The notes beneath the pieces were generated by a model that ran no database searches, was not told where the DNA came from, and saw nothing but the letters and a program-made list of their open reading frames with translations. This document shows, one piece after another, positions 35,662-43,950 of a stretch of 64,000 bases of DNA. Positions within the stretch are counted from its first letter, which is position 1, and every line of letters begins with the position of its first letter. The translations under genes were made by a program, and so were the position numbers. Origin of the DNA: Amycolatopsis tolypomycina (GTDB lineage Bacteria; Actinomycetota; Actinomycetes; Mycobacteriales; Pseudonocardiaceae). The stretch covers positions 2,728,001 to 2,792,000 of the forward strand of contig NZ_FNSO01000004.1 in assembly GCF_900105945.1 (NCBI RefSeq), read 5' to 3'.

Positions 35662-36387
35662 GTGGACGAGCCGGCGATCGTCGTGGCCGGCCTGCGGGTC
35701 CGCCGCGGCGGCGACGAGGTGCTGCGCGACATCGGCTTCGCCGTGCGTCGCGGGACGGTGACCGGCCTGCTGGGGCCGAACGGCTGCGGCAAGAGCACGC
35801 TGATGCGCTCGATCGTCGGCGTGCAGGTGGTCGAGTCCGGGCGCGTGGAGGTGCTCGGCAGGCCCGCGGGCCACCCCGAGCTGCGCCGGCGGATCGGCTA
35901 CGCCACCCAGGACCCGGCGCTCTACGCGGACCTGACGGTGACCGAAGCCCTGCGCTACTTCGCCGCGGTGCTCGGCTGCCCGGCGTCCGATGTGGACCGG
36001 GTGATCACCCGGACGGGGCTCACGTCGTCGGCCCGCGTCCTGGTCGGCCGCCTCTCCGGCGGCCAGCGCGGCCGGGCCAACCTGGCGGCGGCGCTGCTGG
36101 GCACGCCCGAGCTGCTGGTGCTGGACGAGCCGACGGTCGGCTCCGACCCCGAGCTGCGCGACGAGCTGTGGCGGCTGTTCCACGAGCTGGCCGCCACCGG
36201 CGTCACGCTGCTGATCTCCAGCCACGTCATGGACGAGGCCGCCCGCTGCGACGACCTCCTGCTGCTGCACCGCGGGCAGCTCCTCGCCCGCGGCACCCCG
36301 GAGGCGCTGCGGACGGAGACCGGCGCACCCGATCTCGAGCAGGCGTTCCTGCGCCTGATCAAGGGCCGTTCGGAGGCCTCGCGATGA
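35662..36387 (+). CDS. ABC-2 exporter ATPase (small type)
   Basis: 241 residues. Walker A GPNGCGKSTLMR near residue 40, signature RLSGGQRGRANLA, Walker B LLVLDEPTVGSDPE and switch LISSHVMDEAARCDDL. It resembles nodulation/drug-type (NodI/CcmA) ATPases. GTG 35662 has AAGGAG. It overlaps the permease gene by ATGA and is divergent from the kinase operon. Confidence 0.92.
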   Translation: MDEPAIVVAGLRVRRGGDEVLRDIGFAVRRGTVTGLLGPNGCGKSTLMRSIVGVQVVESGRVEVLGRPAGHPELRRRIGYATQDPALYADLTVTEALRYFAAVLGCPASDVDRVITRTGLTSSARVLVGRLSGGQRGRANLAAALLGTPELLVLDEPTVGSDPELRDELWRLFHELAATGVTLLISSHVMDEAARCDDLLLLHRGQLLARGTPEALRTETGAPDLEQAFLRLIKGRSEASR

Positions 36388-37109
36388 GCGCCCTGCCCAC
36401 CACCCGGCGGATCCTCACCCAGCTGCGGCACGACCCGCGCACGATCGTGCTGCTGGTCGCGGTGCCCAGCGTGCTGATGATCCTGCTGCGGTACGTGCTC
36501 AACTCCGAGCAGCGGTTCAGCGCGGTCGCGCCGGCCCTGCTCGGCATCTTCCCGTTCACGATCATGTTCCTGCTGACCTCGGTGACGACGTTGCGCGAAC
36601 GCACGTCGGGGACGTTGACGCGCCTGATGACGCTGCCGATCGGCAAGCTCGACCTGCTCCTCGGGTACGCGCTGGCGTTCGGCCTGCTCGCGACGCTGCA
36701 GGTGGTCGTGGCCGCCGGGATCTCCCTGACCTGGCTGGGGCTCGACATCGCCGGCTCGGTCTGGGTGCTGCTGCTGGTCGTGGTGCTGGACGCGCTGCTC
36801 GGCACCGCGCTCGGCCTGTTCGTCAGCGCGTTCGCCCGCACCGAGTTCCAGGCGATCCAGTTCCTGCCGGTGTTCGTGCTGCCGCAGTTCCTGCTGTGCG
36901 GCCTGTTCGTGCCGCGCGGGGAGATGGGCTGGGTGCTCGGCGCGGTGTCGGACGTCCTGCCGCTGTCCTACGCGGTGGACGCGCTGACGCAGGTGACCCG
37001 CTCGGCCGAGGTCGACGGCACCCTGGTGCGCGACATCGGGATCATCGCCGGCTGCGCCGTGCTGGCGCTGCTGCTGGGCGCGGCGACCCTGCGCCGCCGC
37101 ACGCCGTGA
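36384..37109 (+). CDS. ABC-2 exporter permease (small type)
   Basis: 241 residues with six membrane helices and the ABC-2 signature region near the end (PQFLLCGLFVPRGEMGWVLG). The segment SEQRFSAVAPALLGIFPFTIMFLLTSVTTLRERTSGT, read in pieces, follows the usual family order: first helix, long loop, second helix. It is translationally coupled to the ATPase upstream. Probably a DasB/NodJ-like exporter of unknown substrate. Confidence 0.9.
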   Translation: MSALPTTRRILTQLRHDPRTIVLLVAVPSVLMILLRYVLNSEQRFSAVAPALLGIFPFTIMFLLTSVTTLRERTSGTLTRLMTLPIGKLDLLLGYALAFGLLATLQVVVAAGISLTWLGLDIAGSVWVLLLVVVLDALLGTALGLFVSAFARTEFQAIQFLPVFVLPQFLLCGLFVPRGEMGWVLGAVSDVLPLSYAVDALTQVTRSAEVDGTLVRDIGIIAGCAVLALLLGAATLRRRTP

Positions 37110-37117
37110 GGTCACTG

Positions 37118-37131
37118 GTGACGAAAGTCCC
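37118..37131. promoter_or_regulatory. DosR-like box upstream of DUF6292/nitroreductase genes
   Basis: GTGACGAAAGTCCC matches the consensus at 12 of 14 positions. It is nine bases after the ABC permease stop and 109 bases before the next start codon. Confidence 0.55.
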
Positions 37132-37240
37132 TGGCGGCAAGGTCCAACGACGCCATCCGCCGGCGCACGCACGAACGTACCGTCGGATCCCGAACAGATC
37201 CGGTCCGCTGTGGCCGGTGCACGACCCCCGGCGTTGGAGA

Positions 37241-37687
37241 GTGATTCCCCTGCTCACCGGAATCGACCGTGATCACGGCCTGCGCAGCGGGCTGACCGGG
37301 TACCTGGCCGCGGTGAGCGCCGCGGTCGGCGTGGGGGAGGAGTCCTGCACCGTGGACCTCGACGCCCCCGCCTCGGCGTACATCGCCCTCGACGTGCGCC
37401 TGTCCCGCCACCCCGGCCGGGACATGGCCCTGCTGTGGGACGAACGGCACGGCTGGGCGTTCGCCATGGAGACCCATTCCGGCGAGGACCTGCTGGTGCT
37501 GGCCTACCTCGGCGGTGACCTCGTGCCCGGTCCTTCCCGCGTCCGCGGATTCGTCTCGGCGATCCGGTCCGCCGGTGGCGCGTCCGCTCCGCCCGTACCG
37601 CCGGATCTGCGCGGCGACCGCGGCGAACTGCTGGACCGCCTGCGCCGCCACCGCCGGATTTTCCCGTACTCGTTCCGGATGGGGTGA
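37241..37687 (+). CDS. DUF6292-type small protein
   Basis: 148 residues from GTG 37241 (a GTG at 37217 is also in frame; neither has a well-spaced RBS). The core GYLAAVSAAVGVGEESCTVDLDAPASAYIALD, seen here in pieces, and LLWDERHGWAFAMETHSGEDLLVLAYLGG resemble DUF6292 proteins, which are common in Pseudonocardiaceae and of unknown function. Tight spacing (4 bases) to the nitroreductase gene suggests co-expression under the box at 37118. Confidence 0.7.
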   Translation: MIPLLTGIDRDHGLRSGLTGYLAAVSAAVGVGEESCTVDLDAPASAYIALDVRLSRHPGRDMALLWDERHGWAFAMETHSGEDLLVLAYLGGDLVPGPSRVRGFVSAIRSAGGASAPPVPPDLRGDRGELLDRLRRHRRIFPYSFRMG

Positions 37688-37691
37688 TCTT

Positions 37692-38675
37692 GTGTCCACT
37701 GTGGAGGCGTCGGGCTGGACGCCCGCCGAGACCGAGGTGCTGGTCCGGTCGATGATGCGGGCGCCGTCAGTGCACAACACGCAGCCCTGGCTGCTTGAGG
37801 CCATCCCGGGGGAGCTGTCGGTGCGTGAACGCTCCGAACCGGCTCTGCCGCACCACGATCCGCAGGGCCGTGACCGAGCCGCCTCCTGCGGCGCGGCGGT
37901 GGCGAACCTCGAGCTGGCGGTCCGCACCCTCGGCCGCTCGTGCGTGGTCTCGTTCCTGCCGGAGGACGAGCAGCCCGACCTCCTCGCCCGGGTTGCCGTC
38001 GGCGAACCGGCCGCGCCGGCGATCGAGGAGCTCCGCTGCTATGGGGCCATCGCCCGCCGGGCCAGTCACCGCGCGCCGTTCGAAGGCGTGGCCGTGCCCG
38101 GGGCCGTGGTGCGGCGGGTCGTCACGGCGGGCGGGGCGCCGGGCGTCGAAGCCCGTCGAGTCCACGAGGTCGCCGCCCTCGCCCGATTGCTGCACTTCGC
38201 CGCGGACACCTTCCGGCAGGACGGCGCCTACCAGCGTGAGCTGTCGTTGTGGACGATCCGGGACGAGCGGGCCCACCGGCACGGCGTCGGCATCCCCGCG
38301 AGCAGGATCCCGGCCGGTTCGGTGCCCTGGGCGGGCCTGGTCCGCCGCGCGACCGACATCCCCGAAACGCCCGAACTCGAGCGCCGGCTGGCCGGGGAGA
38401 CGCTCCTGCTCTTCGTGACCGTGGACGATTCCCGGCTCGACCACGTCCGGGCCGGCTACGCGATGGAGCGCGCCTGGCTCGCGGCGGTCGACCTCGGCCT
38501 GGCCGCCGCGGTGCTGACGCAGCCGCTGCACCTGGCGCCGGTGCGCTCGGCGCTGTGCGAGGACCTCGGGCTCACCGGTTTCCCCCAAGCCCTCCTCCGC
38601 ATCGGTTACGCCGCGGAAGCGGATCCGCCGAGCCCGCGCCGGGCGGCGGAGGAGGTGCTGCGCCGCGGACCTTAG
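37692..38675 (+). CDS. Acg/Rv3131-family nitroreductase-like flavoprotein (third copy)
   Basis: 327 residues from GTG 37692. Family motif RAPSVHNTQPWLLE at 23-36, then HHDPQGRDRAASCGAAVANLELAVRTLG, and the C-terminal TQPLHLAPVRSAL...GFPQALLRIGYA. It is closest in feel to the copy at 2442, both sharing [18 protein letters not shown]. The TAG stop lies inside a DosR-like sequence belonging to the next promoter. Confidence 0.88.
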   Translation: MSTVEASGWTPAETEVLVRSMMRAPSVHNTQPWLLEAIPGELSVRERSEPALPHHDPQGRDRAASCGAAVANLELAVRTLGRSCVVSFLPEDEQPDLLARVAVGEPAAPAIEELRCYGAIARRASHRAPFEGVAVPGAVVRRVVTAGGAPGVEARRVHEVAALARLLHFAADTFRQDGAYQRELSLWTIRDERAHRHGVGIPASRIPAGSVPWAGLVRRATDIPETPELERRLAGETLLLFVTVDDSRLDHVRAGYAMERAWLAAVDLGLAAAVLTQPLHLAPVRSALCEDLGLTGFPQALLRIGYAAEADPPSPRRAAEEVLRRGP

Positions 38676-38679
38676 GGCC
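38666..38679. promoter_or_regulatory. Weak DosR-like box upstream of a four-helix membrane protein
   Basis: CGGACCTTAGGGCC matches at 10 of 14 positions and spans the stop codon of the nitroreductase gene; a second GGACCAAGGACTC element follows at 38689. The membrane protein starts at 38755. Confidence 0.35.
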
Positions 38680-38754
38680 TGCCGCCGTGGACCAAGGACT
38701 CTGCCTCCGGCCTGCCCGCAGGTCGACGATCGTGGGGGGAGAACGGAGTCCACG

Positions 38755-39201
38755 ATGACGACGACCAGTGTGCACAAGCGCAGACCGCCCGTCCGGACCC
38801 GGCGCGCCGGCTACCTCGTCGGGGTCGTGCTGAACGGCGTCCTGCTGGTCCTGGTCAACGCCTGGCCTGGCTGGGACGTCCTGCCGTTCCTCACGCCGGC
38901 GTTCCCCACGGTGCTCGGCCTGGTCGACCTCGCGCTGGTCGCGGGTCTGGTCACCGGCCTGGTCCAGCTGTGGCAGGACCCCGAGTGGCTCGTCGCCCTC
39001 AACGGCGTCGTGACGACGTGCGCGGGGCTGGCCGCCCTGGTGCGGTTGTGGCAGGTCTTCCCCTTCGACTTCGCCGGCAGCAGCTTCGACTGGGCGTTGA
39101 CAGCCCGGACCGTGCTGGTCGTCAGCCTGGCCGGTTCGGTGATCGGCCTGCTGGTCCAGGTCACCACCCTGGTGCGCGCTGCCCTGCGGCGACCACGCTG
39201 A
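38755..39201 (+). CDS. Four-helix membrane protein of unknown function
   Basis: 148 residues: basic N-terminus, helices near 20-37, 48-72, 80-97 and 115-138. No domain recognised. RBS GGAG with ten-base spacing before ATG 38755. It ends six bases before the opposing galT-like gene. Position behind DosR-like elements suggests it belongs to the island's programme, but its role cannot be told. Confidence 0.7.
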   Translation: MTTTSVHKRRPPVRTRRAGYLVGVVLNGVLLVLVNAWPGWDVLPFLTPAFPTVLGLVDLALVAGLVTGLVQLWQDPEWLVALNGVVTTCAGLAALVRLWQVFPFDFAGSSFDWALTARTVLVVSLAGSVIGLLVQVTTLVRAALRRPR

Positions 39202-39207
39202 CGCCGG

Positions 39208-40128
39208 TCATGCCGCCACGGCGGTGCGCAGCCGCGCGGCCGAGTGTTCCGGGGTCACGGTCGTCACCGGGACCCCGGTCGCGAGCTCCAGGCCGGCCGG
39301 GATTTCGAGCCGGGGAACCACCTGCAGCGACCAGGCCAGGAAGGGCGCGCTTTCGTAACCGCGGGGCGCGGTCCGCACGACGACGTTGTACGCGGGATCG
39401 CCCAGTTCGGAACGGAGCGCGGCCAGGACGGCCCGCAGGCAACCGGCTGTCGCGCGGATCTCCTCGGCCGTGGCGGCGGCGAAATCCGCGTGCGCGCGGT
39501 GCGGGACGATCCGGACCTCGTACGCGGCGACCTGCGCGAACGGCGCGTAGGCAACCACGTGGTCGTCGGCGAAGACGATCCGCTTCCCGTCACTCAGCGC
39601 CGCTTCGAGCTGCTCGTCGGCGAGCCGCCGCCCGTGGTCGCGGTGGTGCGTCCGGGCTGTTTCCAGCTCGCGGCGGGTGCCTGCGGACAGTACCGGCAAC
39701 CCGGCCACCTGCGAGTGCGGGTGGTCCAGCGAAATCCCGGCCGCCGGTCCGTGGTTGCGGAACACGACGACCTGGGCGGCCGACGGCCGGAGTGCGCGGT
39801 GGCGGTGCTGCCAGGCCCCGAGGACGTCGGCGACCTCCGCGTCGGTGCCGGTCGCCAGGTCCCAGTCGTGGCGCGGCGACTCGATGACGATCTCGTGCTT
39901 GTCGGACAACGCGTACCGGTTCGGCACGGCGCGGACGCGCCAGCCCGGCCCGTCACCCGGCAGCCGCCACGTCTCCGGCGGGGTGTCCTGGCTGGTTCCC
40001 GGGCAGAACGGGCACGCGGCCCGGGTGACCCGGTGCGGGCGGCCGCCACGGCCGGGCGCGAGGATCGTCCAGTCTTCCGTTTCGGCGTTCCAGCGCAGCT
40101 CGCCGCCGTGCCATGGCCGGGTCGTCAC
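39208..40128 (-). CDS. Galactose-1-phosphate uridylyltransferase-like protein
   Basis: 306-residue HIT-superfamily nucleotidyltransferase. Zinc-type Cys pair CPFCPG near 39, VVFRNHGPAAGISLDHPHSQVAG with the catalytic His in HPHSQ, and a C-terminal second half (VRIVPHRAHADFA). It is shorter than classical GalT (~350) and may act on another sugar phosphate. GTG 40128 has AAGGAG and overlaps the treT stop (GTGA). Coupling to TreT suggests a nucleotide-sugar role in supplying trehalose synthesis, which is inference. Confidence 0.8.
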   Translation of the reverse strand: MTTRPWHGGELRWNAETEDWTILAPGRGGRPHRVTRAACPFCPGTSQDTPPETWRLPGDGPGWRVRAVPNRYALSDKHEIVIESPRHDWDLATGTDAEVADVLGAWQHRHRALRPSAAQVVVFRNHGPAAGISLDHPHSQVAGLPVLSAGTRRELETARTHHRDHGRRLADEQLEAALSDGKRIVFADDHVVAYAPFAQVAAYEVRIVPHRAHADFAAATAEEIRATAGCLRAVLAALRSELGDPAYNVVVRTAPRGYESAPFLAWSLQVVPRLEIPAGLELATGVPVTTVTPEHSAARLRTAVAA

Positions 40129-41537
40129 GAGTCAGCTCCTTCGAGGAAGGCGGTGCGGCACCGCTGCGAGCAGAAGTAGCGGGTATGCCCCTCTTCGAGG
40201 GTCGACGGCGGGCCGCCGCCCGGCGGGACGGTGAGCCCGCAGACCGGATCGCGGTGGTCGGAGCGGGTCATGAGCGCGCCGGGCGGGTCGCCGTGGGCGA
40301 GGCCGTCGAGCAGCGTCAGCTCGTCGAGCAGGAGCCGGGGGAGCAGGAAGTGCCGCCGTACGCGCTCGCGGCCGGCGGCGCCCAGCGCGGCCGCGCGGCC
40401 CGGGTCCTCGAGCAGCTCCAGGAGCATCTTGGCGCACTCGGCGGTCGAGTCGACGAGCAGCCCGCCGGCGTCGTCGGCGACCTGCAGCGGGATCCCGCCC
40501 GCCCGGCCCGCGACGATCGGCGTGCCCTTCCACAGCGCCTCGGAGACCACGAGCCCGAACCCCTCGCGGATCGACTTCTGGATCATCACGGACGAGCACC
40601 GCTGGAAAGCGTTGACCTCGACGTTGCCGACGCCGGTGAGGTTGGTGAAGACGTGGATGTCCGGGTCGTCGCGGCCGGCCTCGCCGATCTGGCGGTAGAC
40701 GTCCCAGCCCTGCGGGTCGTCGAGGGCCATCGAGCCGACCAGTGCCAGCTGGAGCCCGGGGACTTCGGAGCGGACCAGGCGGAACGCGTCGATCACGCCG
40801 AGCGGGTCCTTCCACGGGTCGAACCGCGACACCTGGGTGACGAGCGGGCGGTCGGGTTCGATGCCGATCCAGTTGAGCACCGCGTGCGCGGTCCGGTCGT
40901 CCAGGGACATGTTCTTCGGGCTGAGCGGGTCGATCGCGGGGCAGATGATGTCGGCCCGGTCGCGCGCCAGCGTCGGCGGCACGAAATCCGGCAGGGTGAA
41001 GACGGTGGCGTCGTAGCGTTCGACGTACTTGCCGAGGTAGTCCCAGACGCCGGGTGCCGGCTCGGACGTGTCGACGTGGCAGCGCCACACCGACCGGGCG
41101 TTCGTGGTGTCCGCAAAGGACAGTACGGCGGCGGGTTGTGGGTCGTGGACGAAGACGAAGTCGCAGGCCGCGAAGTCCGGATCGGCCGACAGCTGTTCGG
41201 CGTTGCGGCGCGATGTTTCCTCGTAGCGGCGGATGTCGGCGTCGGTTATCGGTTCGGTGCCGCCCTGCAGCGCGTTGTGCAGCTTCTTCGTCACGGCGAA
41301 GAAGCCGGGCTCACCACTGATGATCTTCCAGCTCGCTCGGACGCCCAGGTCGTTGTAGAGGGGCACCACGGACCGAAGCAGTTCGGAAACCCCGCCACCG
41401 TAGGGCGTCGCGCTCAGATGGATGACCCGCGCGCCGCGAAGCCGTTCCGCCACTTCGAGAAGCGGCTCGACGATCCAGTCCGGCGCGACCGCGCGATAGG
41501 CGGAGACGGAGAGCGCACCGACGTCGACTGTCTGCAT
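40125..41537 (-). CDS. treT: TreT-like trehalose synthase with C-terminal YHS domain
   Basis: 470 residues. Residues 1-~420 form a GT4 glycosyltransferase of the trehalose glycosyltransferring synthase type (NDP-glucose plus glucose gives trehalose): VIHLSATPYGGGVSELL, WRCHVDTSEP, TQVSRFDPWKDPLGVIDAF and EGFGLVVSEALWKGTPIVAG. From about 423 a separate YHS/TRASH-type module follows: RDPVCGLTVPPGG, then RYFCSQRCRTAFLEG, with three cysteines spaced as in metal-binding YHS domains. The fusion is unusual. ATG 41537 has GAGGGG. It is divergent from an Rv1733c-like gene across 200 bases holding DosR-like elements. Confidence 0.85.
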   Translation of the reverse strand: MQTVDVGALSVSAYRAVAPDWIVEPLLEVAERLRGARVIHLSATPYGGGVSELLRSVVPLYNDLGVRASWKIISGEPGFFAVTKKLHNALQGGTEPITDADIRRYEETSRRNAEQLSADPDFAACDFVFVHDPQPAAVLSFADTTNARSVWRCHVDTSEPAPGVWDYLGKYVERYDATVFTLPDFVPPTLARDRADIICPAIDPLSPKNMSLDDRTAHAVLNWIGIEPDRPLVTQVSRFDPWKDPLGVIDAFRLVRSEVPGLQLALVGSMALDDPQGWDVYRQIGEAGRDDPDIHVFTNLTGVGNVEVNAFQRCSSVMIQKSIREGFGLVVSEALWKGTPIVAGRAGGIPLQVADDAGGLLVDSTAECAKMLLELLEDPGRAAALGAAGRERVRRHFLLPRLLLDELTLLDGLAHGDPPGALMTRSDHRDPVCGLTVPPGGGPPSTLEEGHTRYFCSQRCRTAFLEGADS

Positions 41538-41598
41538 CCCGGACCCCTCGTTCGACGGCCAGGTGTCCAGCGTCGGACACGTCCGGCTGTCATGGCCA

Positions 41599-41612
41599 GG
41601 GCCCAAAGTCAC
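41599..41612. promoter_or_regulatory. DosR-like box between treT and Rv1733c-like genes (site 1)
   Basis: GGGCCCAAAGTCAC matches the consensus at 11 of 14 positions, 61 bases upstream of the treT start. It closely resembles the site at 35573 (both end AAAGTCAC). Confidence 0.5.
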
Positions 41613-41655
41613 CGGAACCGGGCCGAGTGGAAACGGCCGCAAGGCCCGCCGGACG

Positions 41656-41669
41656 GGGACCGTCGCCCC
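41656..41669. promoter_or_regulatory. DosR-like box between treT and Rv1733c-like genes (site 2)
   Basis: GGGACCGTCGCCCC matches at 10 of 14 positions and recurs almost unchanged at 17670. It is 68 bases upstream of the Rv1733c-like ATG. Confidence 0.4.
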
Positions 41670-41737
41670 TGCGGTGCGACCGCCTCACCCGGCGATGCTG
41701 GGTGAACGTTTCCCGAGCGACCCGGAGGGCAGGACCG

Positions 41738-42358
41738 ATGTACACCAGGATGCGGTTGACCCGGCTGCGGCACACACTCCTGCCGGGCCGAGGCCCGCTG
41801 GTCCGCCGGTCGGACCGGCTGCAGGCGAAGCTCTTGGCCCTGGTGATCCTGCTGTCGCTGGCGGCAGCGGCGGGAGCGGTGTTGTTCGGCATCGGCGCAT
41901 ACTCGGTCGCGGCGGCCAAGTCCCGCGAGCAGACTTCCGCGCGCTACACGGTGACGGCGGTCTTGCTGGCGGACGGCCCCAAGCCGGTCTCCGCGGGCCG
42001 CGGCGAAACACCCTTCGACTCCGCCCCGACGCAGGCGACGTGGCGGACGCTAGACGGGCAGCAGCGCGTGGGCGAGGTGAAAGCGGCGGCGGGCACGGTC
42101 GCGGGTCACGAGGTCAAGATCTGGATCGATGAAACGGGCGCACCGACGGAGCGCCCGCTGACCATGGCGGCCGCGACGATCGGCGCCCCCATCGGCGCGG
42201 CAACCCTCTGGGCGGCGGCGGTGTCGTTGCTCGTCTTCGTCTACCGCGGCGCGGTCTACGCGCTGAACCGCCACCGCCTGGCCGAGTGGGAGCAGGAATG
42301 GGTCACCCGTCAGGCCGGCAGCAAACGCCGAGACGACCAGAGCCAGACGGGAGCCTAG
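41738..42358 (+). CDS. Rv1733c-like two-helix membrane protein (copy 2)
   Basis: 206 residues. Same organisation as the protein at 10855: basic N-terminus (GPLVRRSDRLQAKLLAL), helix near 33-52, extracytoplasmic domain with ATWRTLDGQQRVGEV and VAGHEVKIWIDETGAPT, second helix near 145-165, then a W-E-Q-E-W-V tail where copy 1 has WQQEWW. RBS GGAGGGCAGGA. Two copies, each divergent from a regulon gene and each with DosR-like boxes, strongly suggest membership of the same regulon. Confidence 0.78.
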   Translation: MYTRMRLTRLRHTLLPGRGPLVRRSDRLQAKLLALVILLSLAAAAGAVLFGIGAYSVAAAKSREQTSARYTVTAVLLADGPKPVSAGRGETPFDSAPTQATWRTLDGQQRVGEVKAAAGTVAGHEVKIWIDETGAPTERPLTMAAATIGAPIGAATLWAAAVSLLVFVYRGAVYALNRHRLAEWEQEWVTRQAGSKRRDDQSQTGA

Positions 42359-42371
42359 TTCTGGAGCCGCG

Positions 42372-43724
42372 TCAGTCCGGTGCTCGCAGGGGTGGATTCA
42401 TCCGCAGCAGGACTTGCATCGCCGCGACAAGGCAGGCGGTGGCCGCCCCCAGGAGGATCGCGATGACGAACAGCACGTTGCGCGACCGGTCTTCGGCCCC
42501 TTGGTCGAAGGTCGAGTAGGTGATACCGACGAGTTCGTTCTGGGCACTCCAGAACAACTTGTTCTGCACCTCGAGCGGTGGCGACGCCTGGGTCACCGTC
42601 ACCAGCGGGTCGAGGTTCCCGCCGTCCACCGAGATGGCCAATGACCTGGGGCTCACCAACAGGTGGCCGACGATTTGCACGACGTTGGAAGGCTGGTGGA
42701 GCCGCCGTGGGGAAGCGGCGTGGACCGCAGGCAACGACACGACGGACCGCGAAGCAGCGCTCTGCTCGAACGATCCAGTGACGAATCCAGCGTACGTCGA
42801 ATCGCTCTGGCCGAGCGCTCCGGAAAGAATTTGCGAGCCGTCGGCCGCGTCCGTGAGCAAAATCCCGTTCCCCGCCTGCTGCTGCTCCACCTTAAACCTG
42901 AGCCCGTCGAGCAAGAGAATGACCCAGGCACGGGACACCAGCCGCTCGATGTCACCTACCGGACGGACCCGCAGGGACATCCACATTCCCGCTGGACCCC
43001 AGGATTCGTAGCTGAACTCGACGCTCAGTTCAGCAATGGGGTCGACCGCGAACACCACGGCGTTGCCGGCGAGCTCCGGTGCGGCGACCGGCGCCGTGAA
43101 CCGGGGGATGCTGGCGAACGAGACGAAGCCCAGCATGGAGGCGATGAGCAGCAGCGCGGCGACCTCGGCGAGAACCACTCGGCCCCGGGAAGCGACCAGC
43201 CACGCGACCGTGCCGACGAGGACGATGAACAGCATCAGCGGAGCGAGTAGCCCGTTGACGTCGGCCGTGCTGCCTGGCAACTCGCTCATGATCAGTACGA
43301 GGGCCAGCGCGATCGCGAGAATTGCCAGTCCGGCAAGCACACCAGAGGCCCAGCGGCCCCGGCGCTTGGCTGATCCCCGGAGCGCGACGACCAGCACCAG
43401 AACCGCCGCCACCGCGGCAATTTGCGCTGGCAGCCCATGGTCGAGGTTGATTTGCCACCCGCTGACGGCCAGCAGGAGCGACGCAAGAAGGCCGTACCCG
43501 GCTGACGTTCCGCGCCGGACCCGCTGTTGACTCCCGGAACCGCGAGCTGTCACCGGTACGTCGGCGGTCGTCACCGACGCTGCGGCACCCGGGTGGAGAG
43601 CGCCGCCCTGCGGACGTGTCGTCAGCAAGCGGCCCAGAAGGGCGCCCAGGACCGCCGACAGCACGACGACAAGACCCAGTCTCCGGTGCCGGCCGGACTC
43701 ACCGGTCTTCCGGGAAGCGGTCAC
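42372..43724 (-). CDS. Large membrane protein of unknown function
   Basis: 450 residues from GTG 43724 (RBS GGAGGAG). Helix near 12-30, then helices near 68-85, 90-108, 120-140, 150-172 and 178-200; a ~190-residue extracytoplasmic domain (about 205-410) and a last helix near 420-442. No family recognised. Codon third positions are visibly less GC-rich than in neighbours (for example AATTTGCGAG, AAATTGC patches), and it lies between the stress island and the integrase cassette, so it may have been acquired. Confidence 0.7.
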   Translation of the reverse strand: MTASRKTGESGRHRRLGLVVVLSAVLGALLGRLLTTRPQGGALHPGAAASVTTADVPVTARGSGSQQRVRRGTSAGYGLLASLLLAVSGWQINLDHGLPAQIAAVAAVLVLVVALRGSAKRRGRWASGVLAGLAILAIALALVLIMSELPGSTADVNGLLAPLMLFIVLVGTVAWLVASRGRVVLAEVAALLLIASMLGFVSFASIPRFTAPVAAPELAGNAVVFAVDPIAELSVEFSYESWGPAGMWMSLRVRPVGDIERLVSRAWVILLLDGLRFKVEQQQAGNGILLTDAADGSQILSGALGQSDSTYAGFVTGSFEQSAASRSVVSLPAVHAASPRRLHQPSNVVQIVGHLLVSPRSLAISVDGGNLDPLVTVTQASPPLEVQNKLFWSAQNELVGITYSTFDQGAEDRSRNVLFVIAILLGAATACLVAAMQVLLRMNPPLRAPD

Positions 43725-43950
43725 TGATGTCTCCTCCGAGGATCTTGCGCGCACCGGGGAGTCGCCGCGCTGCACTCCGCCGTTACTCCGGACTCGGCGC
43801 CGAAGACGTCGTGACGTCGGAACACTGATCGCGCACGTCTCCAACGGAGCCGAATCCCGGAGTTAGGAGCGTCAGGGCGCCGTACGCGGCGCACGCCCGC
43901 TTTTGGAGACGGCCATGACTTTATTTGGGTGGCGGTCGGGTTCGAGTGTC

